From Verrucomicrobiales bacterium (GTDB lineage Bacteria; Verrucomicrobiota; Verrucomicrobiia; Verrucomicrobiales; DEV007): a stretch of DNA of 64,000 nt. The stretch lies in the NCBI GenBank assembly GCA_029213005.1, contig JARGPI010000010.1, positions 1-64,000 of the forward strand. The letters are read 5' to 3'. The position numbers were made by a program, and so were the translations under genes. Shown here one piece after another: positions 34,869-42,532 of this stretch. The notes beneath the pieces were generated by a model. That model searched no databases. It saw only the letters and a program-made list of their open reading frames with translations, and was not told the DNA's origin. Position 1 is the first letter of the stretch; each line of letters begins with the position of its first letter.

Positions 34869-35029
34869 GAATTTTAATACTGCTCCTTGCTTTGGCGGGC
34901 ACCATCCTGAGTGCCCGGGAGAAACCAAATATTATATTTATCCTCGCCGATGATCTCGGCGTGGCGGATCCCGGCTTGATGGGAAGTCGGCATCTTTACT
35001 GGCGCCTGACCGAGGGCCCGTTGACATAG
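34865..35029 (+). pseudogene. Truncated sulfatase gene (N-terminal fragment)
   Basis: Only 54 codons remain. The signal peptide (MRILILLLALAGTILSA) and the first sulfatase block (KPNIIFILADDLGVADPGLMGS) are intact, then the frame runs into unrelated sequence and stops at 35027-35029. The formylglycine motif and everything after it are absent; nothing in 35030-35200 in any frame resembles the rest of a sulfatase. The ATGA overlap with the preceding sulfatase shows that it was an operon member. The break probably arose by deletion, with the minus-strand cupin gene now next to it. Confidence 0.8.
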
Positions 35030-35200
35030 GTGAACGGCGACAATTCTTTATCAGACTTGTCGTATTTATCCCGGGCACCACTACAGCTCCCCGTCAATCA
35101 GGTCGGTCAGAAAAATTTCGATTGGGAACAAAATTATCGATGCCATCGCTGCTTTCTAACGATTAGTAATTTTACAATCAAACCGGAAACCTTTTCGTTC

Positions 35201-35599
35201 TCAAGCTCTCAAATTGTTCCAGGGAGCTTCATCAGCCATTTCCACGACTTCATAACCCTGCTCTCCGACACACGGCCCCAGAATTGCGATAAAGAGGGCC
35301 GGTTCGGAACCGACATTGAATGAGGCATGCACGACGTCCGCGTCGATAAAGACGGCATCGCCGGGAGCCAGAATCTGCTTTTCCTTTTCGACCCATTGTT
35401 CAATCTGTCCCGAGATACAGTAGATCACTTCCTCCTGATTGGGATGACGATGAAAATCATGCCCCTCTCCACCAAACAACTCAGCTTCTATCACAGTGAG
35501 ATTCTTATTCCCGGTCGCTGAAGGATTACTTATCCAGGATAGATTTCCCCACTCCAGATTTTCCGTGGGGTTGTCAGCTTTCTTTACAAATCGGCTCAT
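35201..35599 (-). CDS. Small cupin-domain protein
   Basis: A 132-residue single-domain cupin. Motif 1 is seen as HDFHRHPNQEEVIYCISGQ (metal ligands H-x-H, then E) and motif 2 as PGDAVFIDADVVHASFN (final His ligand). Such proteins bind a metal and may be enzymes, isomerases or sensors; the pattern alone does not tell. It is transcribed against all its neighbours and adjoins the broken sulfatase gene, so it may have arrived with the rearrangement that broke it (inference). Confidence 0.9.
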   Translation of the reverse strand: MSRFVKKADNPTENLEWGNLSWISNPSATGNKNLTVIEAELFGGEGHDFHRHPNQEEVIYCISGQIEQWVEKEKQILAPGDAVFIDADVVHASFNVGSEPALFIAILGPCVGEQGYEVVEMADEAPWNNLRA

Positions 35600-35671
35600 T
35601 GGCTTGGATCATAGCACAAAAAAGCCCGGTTTCTTTTTTCGAATCCAATTAGAGCAAAACCCGCATCTATC

Positions 35672-35689
35672 AGTGGATTTGCGCTATGG
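35672..35689 (+). promoter_or_regulatory. 18-bp upstream element, copy 7
   Basis: AGTGGATTTGCGCTATGG, 40 bases before the sulfatase ATG. Its ATG opens a 16-codon frame (35686-35733) whose TGA overlaps the sulfatase start as ATGA, the same arrangement as at copy 4. It heads a four-gene operon that runs to 42.4 kb. Confidence 0.6.
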
Positions 35690-35729
35690 AAGTGTTGGCT
35701 CCCTGTGGCAGATTTTATCCTTACGAGTT

Positions 35730-37145
35730 ATGAAGCACTACTCCACGCTCCCCATTATCACGCTGATCATTGCAACGATTTACCTCCTTTCCGTTGCTGT
35801 CGCCGCCGAACGCCCCAATGTGATCCTCGCGATGGCTGATGATATGGGTTGGATGGATCTTTCCTGCTACGGAAATGACCGGGTTGCCACTCCCAACATT
35901 GATCGGCTCGCGAAAGAAGGTATTAAACTGACGCAGTTCTACGCCGCCTCCGCAGTCTGCACTCCGACGCGGGCCTCGGTCTTGACCGGGAAATACCCAC
36001 TCCGCTTCGATATCAAACATCACTTCAATGATCGCGGACAATTTCTCCCGCTTTGCCACACCCTGCCGAAACGACTCAAGACCGGAGGCTACCAGACCGC
36101 TCACGTCGGCAAATGGCACCTCGGAGGACTGCGCCAATCTGATACCGCAATCCGCGACCGAGTCCCGGGGCCGCGGGAGCACGGATTTGATCACTACCTT
36201 ACCCAACTGGAGGAGCAGCCGCTTCGCGGTAAAATGGGTCGTGAGCGAACCCTGTTCAGGGAGGGAGGCACCTGTCTGATTCGCAACGAAATTCCAGTAG
36301 GTAAAGATCATCCCTACTACCCCATGTACCTGACCGACATTTTCGGAGATGAAAGCGTTCGCTTAATTAAAGAGTTCCACAGCAATGACCAACCGTTTTT
36401 CCTGAACCTCTGGTGGCTGACACCTCACAAACCCTACGAACCGGCTCCGGAGCCTCACTGGAGCCAAACCGCGGCAGACGGAATTTCAGAGAATCAGCAT
36501 TGCTTTCGCTCAATGATGGCGCGGATGGACTATAATTTCGGCAAAGTCCTTGATACCATCGATGAACTGGAAATCGCGGATGATACAATCGTTATTTTTG
36601 TCAGCGATAACGGGGGGGCCTGGGAAGCCAATCTCGGTGATTTGAAAGGCGGTAAAACGGATCTTCACGAGGGTGGAATCAGGGTCGCCGGACTGGCGCG
36701 TTGGCCCGGTCACATCACCGCCGGTAGCGAGTCGGGCGAACTGGGTCACACCACCGATCTGCTGCCTACGATTTGTTTAGCTGCGGGCGTTTCCCTGCCG
36801 GAGGATGACCATTTCGACGGGATCAACCTTTTACCACATCTCACGGGAGAGAGTGCTACCGTCAACCGCGATACCGTGTTCTGGCAACTGAATCTCTACA
36901 AAAGCATCCAGCGCCACGGCAAAAAACCTGCACCTTATGCGACCGAGGTCGCCCGCAAAGGAAAGTGGAAACTGTTGGCGAAAAACGGCGTCCCAGTCGA
37001 ACTATTCGATATTGAATCAGACCTCTATGAGCAGAAGAATTTGCTCGTAGAAAATCCGGAGATCGCCGCTGGGCTGAAGAAGGAACTCTCGGTATGGCTC
37101 GATGAACCAAGACAGAAATTCGGAAACATACCGAATTCAAAGTGA
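35730..37145 (+). CDS. Exported sulfatase, first of a four-gene operon
   Basis: A 471-residue sulfatase. The start at 35730 gives a clean signal peptide (1-26, VAVAAE) and overlaps the stop of a short leader frame; the frame is open 78 codons further up across the cupin gene and the 18-bp element, which is rejected. Blocks: LAMADDMGWMDLSCYGN, C77 in CTPTRASVLTG, HVGKWHLGG, WWLTPHKPYEPA, IFVSDNGGAWEAN. Twenty-one bases separate it from the next sulfatase. Likely periplasmic and active on a glycan sulfate ester. Confidence 0.94.
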   Translation: MKHYSTLPIITLIIATIYLLSVAVAAERPNVILAMADDMGWMDLSCYGNDRVATPNIDRLAKEGIKLTQFYAASAVCTPTRASVLTGKYPLRFDIKHHFNDRGQFLPLCHTLPKRLKTGGYQTAHVGKWHLGGLRQSDTAIRDRVPGPREHGFDHYLTQLEEQPLRGKMGRERTLFREGGTCLIRNEIPVGKDHPYYPMYLTDIFGDESVRLIKEFHSNDQPFFLNLWWLTPHKPYEPAPEPHWSQTAADGISENQHCFRSMMARMDYNFGKVLDTIDELEIADDTIVIFVSDNGGAWEANLGDLKGGKTDLHEGGIRVAGLARWPGHITAGSESGELGHTTDLLPTICLAAGVSLPEDDHFDGINLLPHLTGESATVNRDTVFWQLNLYKSIQRHGKKPAPYATEVARKGKWKLLAKNGVPVELFDIESDLYEQKNLLVENPEIAAGLKKELSVWLDEPRQKFGNIPNSK

Positions 37146-37166
37146 TTTGTTTAGCAGGTAACCACT

Positions 37167-38564
37167 ATGATCAGCAAATTGGCCCGCCTATTCCTTTTTT
37201 TGGTCCTCTGCCTGTGCCCTTTCTATTCGGTTAAGGCCGCAGACAGGCCGAATATTATACTCATCTTTGTCGATGACGTCGGTTATGGGGATATCGGATG
37301 CTATGGCTCCAAGCTGAGCACCCCCGAGATCGACCGACTCGCGACCGAAGGTCTTCGCTCTACCGATTGCCTCGTCGCAGCCAATGTCTGCGGCCCCTCC
37401 CGGGCAGCCCTGATGACCGGACGCTACCCGATGCGGTGCGGGCATCCGATATCGAGACACAACACGCCCAAATACGCAAAGTATGGAATCGCCCCTGATG
37501 AGATCACCATCCCGGAATTGCTGAAGGAAGCAGGCTATTACAATAAAATGGTCGGGAAATGGCATCTCGGGTTTCATGTCGAAGGATCTCACCCTCTCGA
37601 TGCGGGATTCGACGACTACCTCGGGTTACACGGAAACTACTCAGCGTCTCACGCCGACAACCGTACTCTCTACCGGAACCGGGAAGTATTGGAAGAAAAT
37701 ATAGCCTTCGAGAAAGTGACAAACCGTTACACCGAAGAAGTCGTGAACTTTATCAAAGAAGACAGAGAAAATCCGTTCTTTATATATTTCTCACATCACA
37801 TAGCTCATACTCCGATTCAACCCAGAGCCGAATTCAAACGGAAGTCAGGAAAAAGCGGCGGCGTCTACGGGGATTTCATGCTGGAACTCGACGCCAGTGT
37901 CGGTCGAGTCCGGGCAGCAGTGGAAGAGGCCGGAATCAGCGAAAACACACTGATCGTTTTCCTTTCCGATAATGGGCCCGCAAAGCTCGGCTCAGCCGAT
38001 CCCCTTCGAGGCGGAAAATATGTTACCATGGAGGGCGGGCACCGGGTCCCGGCCATCTTTCGATGGAAAGGACAAATTCCTGCCGGGCAGGTCAACGACG
38101 CCATGATAACCAGCATGGACTTACTCCCCTTGTTTTGTGACGTGGCCGGAGTCGAAATACCTGAAGACCGCTCTCTCGATGGCAAGAACATCTCCAACCT
38201 ACTCACCGGCGGAGACCCAAAGAGCCCCCATCGGTTTTTCCACTACTACAATGGGCTCAACCTGCAAGCCGTTCGCAACGAAAAATGGAAACTTCACCTT
38301 CCGAGAACCCCGGCCGATCAACCGTACTGGGCGAGAAAAGCGGGTGCCAACCGTAAAAAGATAAACCTCACGCTAAAGGAACCTCTGCTGATCGATTTGG
38401 ATACCGATCCCGCGGAAAAGAAGAACGTCATCGCTGAGAATCCGGAAGTCGCCGCCGAATTGAGAAAGGAAGCCGAACGGATCCGGAAAGAGATCGGTGA
38501 TATCGACGTCACCGGTTCCGACCAACGGGATCACGGTCTGGTAAACCCTAATGAAAAAGGCTGA
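37167..38564 (+). CDS. Exported sulfatase (CGPSR type)
   Basis: A 465-residue sulfatase with a signal peptide (1-24, VKAAD). Blocks: IFVDDVGYGDIGCYGS, C75 in CGPSRAALMTG (Gly after the Cys, allowed by the CxPxR rule), MVGKWHLGFH, SHHIAHTPIQP, FLSDNGPAKLG, and a C-terminal part with WKLHLPRTPADQPYWAR. This last block and the GSDQRDHG end are shared with the next sulfatase (WKLHLPRT, GSEQRPTG), so the two are tandem paralogues. Spaced 35 bases from it. Confidence 0.95.
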   Translation: MISKLARLFLFLVLCLCPFYSVKAADRPNIILIFVDDVGYGDIGCYGSKLSTPEIDRLATEGLRSTDCLVAANVCGPSRAALMTGRYPMRCGHPISRHNTPKYAKYGIAPDEITIPELLKEAGYYNKMVGKWHLGFHVEGSHPLDAGFDDYLGLHGNYSASHADNRTLYRNREVLEENIAFEKVTNRYTEEVVNFIKEDRENPFFIYFSHHIAHTPIQPRAEFKRKSGKSGGVYGDFMLELDASVGRVRAAVEEAGISENTLIVFLSDNGPAKLGSADPLRGGKYVTMEGGHRVPAIFRWKGQIPAGQVNDAMITSMDLLPLFCDVAGVEIPEDRSLDGKNISNLLTGGDPKSPHRFFHYYNGLNLQAVRNEKWKLHLPRTPADQPYWARKAGANRKKINLTLKEPLLIDLDTDPAEKKNVIAENPEVAAELRKEAERIRKEIGDIDVTGSDQRDHGLVNPNEKG

Positions 38565-38599
38565 AAAACCTAACTACTAATATTGGCTTTTAATCTATC

Positions 38600-40102
38600 A
38601 TGAAAAACAGACGGCAGAACCGCTCCACCCATATCGCTTGGTTCCACATTATGGCGTGCTTATCGCTCGCGGGTTCCGCTTTTGGCGATACCAAAACGCC
38701 CAATGTCATCTTCATTCTCATGGATGACATGGGGTACAGCGATGTGAGCTGTTATGGTGCGAAGAAAGTCAACACCCCGAATATCGACCGCATGGCCGCC
38801 GAGGGGCTGAGGTTTACCGATTTCCACACCGCGGCTTCGATCTGCTCACCTTCGCGCGCAGCGTTCTTGACTGGAGCCTATCCTCAGCGAAACGGTCTCT
38901 ACCTCGGGATCAACCCCAAAAGGGAAGCACACTGGTTCCTGGGCCTCAACCCGGATGAAATCACCATTGCCGAACAATTCAAGGAAAAGGGTTATGTCAC
39001 TGCGATGGTCGGCAAATGGCATCTGGGGATGCAGGAGAAGTTTTCATACTATCACCAGGGATTTGATCACTACTACGGTGCTCCGGAAAACATGAGTCAC
39101 AGTCCCCTTTTCTACGACGAAAAAAAAGTGATCTACAAAAATACCCCACTGGAGAAAATGACCAGTCTCTACACACAGCGCATGGTCAAACATATCCGCG
39201 ATTTTAAAGACAAACCCTTCTTTCTCTACTTCTCGCATAACTATCCTCACACCCCGTTTAGAGCCGGGCCGAAATTCAGAGGCACCTCGAAAGACGGGAT
39301 GCGGGGCGATATCATTCTGGAAGCCGACTGGGGAATCGGCGAAATCCTCAAGGCTCTCGAAGAAAACGGAATTCTTAAAAACACCCTGGTCATTTTCACC
39401 TCGGACAATGGAGCAACCTCTCCGAAGTACACCACTCCCTATCGGGGTACCAAATATGTATCACTGGAGGGCGGACATCGTGTTCCCTTTATTCTCTACT
39501 GGAAAGGCACCATCAATAAGCCCGCGGTGATCGATACTCCGGTAACGGCAATGGACCTTTTCCCAACCTTAAGCGAGCTAATCGGAGCAGGTCTACCCGA
39601 AGACCGGATCTATGACGGTGTCAGCCTGACGCCCCTGTTCTCCGGACAGGCAATCGCCCGCTCGCCAAACGAACCCTTTTATTACTACAACTGCGAAAAC
39701 CTGCAGGCGGTTCGGGTCGGTGACTGGAAGTTACATCTCCCCCGAACCACCAGGCAAATCCCCTGGTGGGGACGGAGGCTTCAAAAGCCGATTGAGACGC
39801 CCCAATTGTTCAATCTCGCTGAGGAAACGGCTGAAAGTGTCGATGTGGCGGCGAAACATCCGGAACGAATCAAAGAAATGTTGGCCCTCGCCGAAACCAC
39901 CCGGAAAAAACTAGGTGAATTCGGGGAACGCGGCAGCGAGCAGCGCCCCACCGGAACGCTCTTTCCCGAAGTTCCTATTCTGAGCAATGAAGTCCAGGAC
40001 TGGGCAAAGCTGTCCGACGAAGAAAAAGGACGCGGGAAATCGGAATTCAAACCAGCCCACCGCCCGGCAAAGAAAAGGAAGGGCAAAAAAGATAATCCCT
40101 AG
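38600..40102 (+). CDS. Exported sulfatase, paralogue of the preceding one
   Basis: A 500-residue sulfatase. A basic n-region and a hydrophobic core (about 14-30, ending GSAFGD) form the signal. Blocks: ILMDDMGYSDVSCYGA, C82 in CSPSRAAFLTG, MVGKWHLGMQ, SHNYPHTPFRAG, IFTSDNGATSPK, WKLHLPRTTRQIPWW. A 45-residue tail rich in Lys, Glu and Arg, ending in KRKGKKDN, distinguishes it from its tandem partner. Thirty-seven bases before the beta-helix gene; both are part of the operon headed by copy 7 of the 18-bp element. Confidence 0.95.
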   Translation: MKNRRQNRSTHIAWFHIMACLSLAGSAFGDTKTPNVIFILMDDMGYSDVSCYGAKKVNTPNIDRMAAEGLRFTDFHTAASICSPSRAAFLTGAYPQRNGLYLGINPKREAHWFLGLNPDEITIAEQFKEKGYVTAMVGKWHLGMQEKFSYYHQGFDHYYGAPENMSHSPLFYDEKKVIYKNTPLEKMTSLYTQRMVKHIRDFKDKPFFLYFSHNYPHTPFRAGPKFRGTSKDGMRGDIILEADWGIGEILKALEENGILKNTLVIFTSDNGATSPKYTTPYRGTKYVSLEGGHRVPFILYWKGTINKPAVIDTPVTAMDLFPTLSELIGAGLPEDRIYDGVSLTPLFSGQAIARSPNEPFYYYNCENLQAVRVGDWKLHLPRTTRQIPWWGRRLQKPIETPQLFNLAEETAESVDVAAKHPERIKEMLALAETTRKKLGEFGERGSEQRPTGTLFPEVPILSNEVQDWAKLSDEEKGRGKSEFKPAHRPAKKRKGKKDNP

Positions 40103-40139
40103 TCCATGCGCCACGGCGTCCCCATTAGATCTTCATTTT

Positions 40140-42443
40140 ATGAGCGTACCCAATCGCATTCTCACGATTATAAGCGTGAACATTCTGGCGTGGTGCCTGA
40201 ATACGCAAATCACGAAAGCCACCGACTTCTTTGTGGCACCCACCGGAGACAACAACTCTCCCGGAACATCGATTGAAGCACCTTTCGCTACGATTCAGCA
40301 CGCGGTCGACTTGATGCAACCCGGCGACACTTGCTATATCCGGGCCGGTATATATCGCCAAACAATTCGCCTTCAGGGAAAAGCAGGAACCGCCGGGAAA
40401 CCGATAACTCTAACTTACTACCAAGACGAAACCGTAACCCTCGATGGCACAATAATAATCGATAGTGACTGGGAACTCGATGAAGGATACATCTATAAAA
40501 CCACGCTCAGTCAGGATGTCACCCAACTCTTTGTTGATGGAAAACTGATGACACTGGCCCGATTCCCGAACGCTCTGGCATTTTCCGATACCGTTTGGCA
40601 CCGCACCGCGCCCCGCTGCCACCAATCACCTCAGTCCCCGAACGGCAAGGTGATCGACGCAGGCAAGGGTGAAAAGTCAATCGCAGCTACAGGTTATTCC
40701 TTCAATGGTTGTGTGGCATTAATGAACTTCGGAGCCCACGCCACGGGAACCCGCATCGTCGAAAACCACCGCATCGGTTCTCCTGAATTCGATTACAACC
40801 CCAAGTTGCTGAAACACAAAACCACTAACGGATATTTCTTCGAAGGCGGCATCGGTAATGCCGAACGCCCCATGCTCGATTCACCCCAGGAGTGGGCCTA
40901 CGACGAAAAAACTCGCACTTTATATCTTTGGACCGAAGAAAACGAAACTCCCCAGGGTCGCGAGATCCGGGGTAAGGTACAAACCTATGCGATCACCGGA
41001 GATGCCGGGACCCAGCATGTTACAATCGATGGCTTAAACTTCTTTGCTACCACCTTCTCTTTCAAAAACTCTGATTACATCACCGTAAAGAACTGCAACT
41101 TTGACTATTACGCATCATCGAAACGCGCCCTCGGTATAACAGGCCCATCGCAAACTGCGGAGTTCAAAGGCGATTCCGAAGACATGTGCAGTTACAACAC
41201 AATTTACAACTGTGAATTCAAATATGCCGATGCGAGTGCTCTGGAAGGCACCTTTCTCGAAAGTTTCCGAATCGAAAACAACCTGTTCTATCAGATTGAC
41301 TATGCCTGCGCGAATAATGATCTCGGCCCGAAAGTCCCATTCAATCCGAGTAGCACCATCAATCTGGATAAGGTTCTCGATCTCGTCTACCGGCGAAACA
41401 CTCTTTCCGTAAACGGGAATGCGCAAAGTTTTTCGGCCAATCGAAATCTGGGCAGACCAATGCGCAAATTCAGACCGGCAGACTACGACCCCACGACAAT
41501 TCGACCTATACTTTGCGAGTACAATTTTCATACCCGTTGCGGACTTCTCCATACCGACGGGACATCAATGTATATGCCTTTAGAGCATGTCAAAGAATCG
41601 GTCGCGCGATACAACTGGTTTATTGATAACGGGCAAAGAGACTTCAGGTATGATGGCGACAACAAACCACTCATGGGAGTATACGCCAATGTTTACCGGA
41701 ATGTCTGCATGTCAAAAATCAGAAGGCATTCCCCAAGTGACGGAGACGGTATGCACCTAAAAGGCAACTACCACGAAGTCTACAACAACCTCGGTGTTGA
41801 CCCGATGAGTGACATCAATATCACCCATTCGAATGGAGGTAATAAAAACAGTGTGACCCGCAACAACGTTGCTCAGGAACTTTTCCGCCAACCATTGCCG
41901 GGAACGGCCTCCAACAATTTCGCAGGCAGCCGGAAAAAGAAAAGAGTTAGGGAAATGCTGCGGGATGTTAAAAATTGGGATTTCCGTCCCAGAGCCGACG
42001 CAGTGGAGTTGATTGATCAGGGAACGCCTGTGACCTGCACCGTAAAGGCGGAAAAGATCGATGTCACGAAGGGTTACAAAGGAGTCGCACCGGACATCGG
42101 ACCCTACGAACACGGTGATGACGTCTACTGGATCCCCGGGAGACAGGAAGCTACCGCATCGATGCCGGTTCCGATCAACAAAGGGACCGAGGTCAAACTC
42201 GACGCTGACCTGATGTATTTGATTGGCCTCGGTGGCGTAAAAGCACACATTTATCTCGGCACTGAGCGGGATAACCTGAACCTGATCGCCACCCGAAACG
42301 ACCCGCAGAATATCGTACCTCTCAACGGTGATCACACCCTGATTGAGCGCACCAAATACTATTGGCGGGTGGACACGGAACTGGCTGACGGCTCCCTGAT
42401 CAATGGGGAAATTTGGTCATTTATCACCACCGGACCCGAATGA
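40140..42443 (+). CDS. Exported beta-helix protein with C-terminal Fn3-like domain
   Basis: A 767-residue protein from ATG 40140 (the frame is open into the sulfatase upstream; this start gives a signal peptide, 1-29). It begins with FFVAPTGDNNSPGTSIEAPF and QHAVDLMQPGDTCYIRAGIY, nearly the same block as in the protein at 6.4 kb. The middle has right-handed beta-helix coils (about 300-560; NITVKNCNF-like, YNTIYNCEFKYADASAL). The last 75 residues form a separate beta-sandwich like Fn3 (HIYLGTERDNLNLIAT, TKYYWRVDTELADGS, WSFIT), which the paralogue lacks. It is probably a polysaccharide lyase or glycosidase; no catalytic residue is assigned. It closes the sulfatase operon. Confidence 0.88.
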   Translation: MSVPNRILTIISVNILAWCLNTQITKATDFFVAPTGDNNSPGTSIEAPFATIQHAVDLMQPGDTCYIRAGIYRQTIRLQGKAGTAGKPITLTYYQDETVTLDGTIIIDSDWELDEGYIYKTTLSQDVTQLFVDGKLMTLARFPNALAFSDTVWHRTAPRCHQSPQSPNGKVIDAGKGEKSIAATGYSFNGCVALMNFGAHATGTRIVENHRIGSPEFDYNPKLLKHKTTNGYFFEGGIGNAERPMLDSPQEWAYDEKTRTLYLWTEENETPQGREIRGKVQTYAITGDAGTQHVTIDGLNFFATTFSFKNSDYITVKNCNFDYYASSKRALGITGPSQTAEFKGDSEDMCSYNTIYNCEFKYADASALEGTFLESFRIENNLFYQIDYACANNDLGPKVPFNPSSTINLDKVLDLVYRRNTLSVNGNAQSFSANRNLGRPMRKFRPADYDPTTIRPILCEYNFHTRCGLLHTDGTSMYMPLEHVKESVARYNWFIDNGQRDFRYDGDNKPLMGVYANVYRNVCMSKIRRHSPSDGDGMHLKGNYHEVYNNLGVDPMSDINITHSNGGNKNSVTRNNVAQELFRQPLPGTASNNFAGSRKKKRVREMLRDVKNWDFRPRADAVELIDQGTPVTCTVKAEKIDVTKGYKGVAPDIGPYEHGDDVYWIPGRQEATASMPVPINKGTEVKLDADLMYLIGLGGVKAHIYLGTERDNLNLIATRNDPQNIVPLNGDHTLIERTKYYWRVDTELADGSLINGEIWSFITTGPE

Positions 42444-42532
42444 AACGACTCAGCCGCAGCTACAAAAGAAAAGTAGAAAAACAGATTGAGGCCTCGTGGT
42501 TAACGCCGTATCCCTCCAAAAAATGCGGCTAT

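Noticed and set aside
35600..35671. AGCCCGGTTTC with T-run as a terminator
   Set aside because: No matching second arm is present; only the katG terminator at 46.2 kb has both arms.
4033..35689. GTGGATTT part of the 18-bp element as a Shine-Dalgarno sequence
   Set aside because: It does not complement the usual 16S 3' end (GGAGG core missing) and the genes mostly start well downstream.
39987..40139. Longer start for the second beta-helix gene
   Set aside because: The extension is inside the sulfatase gene in another frame and places 51 basic residues before the signal peptide.
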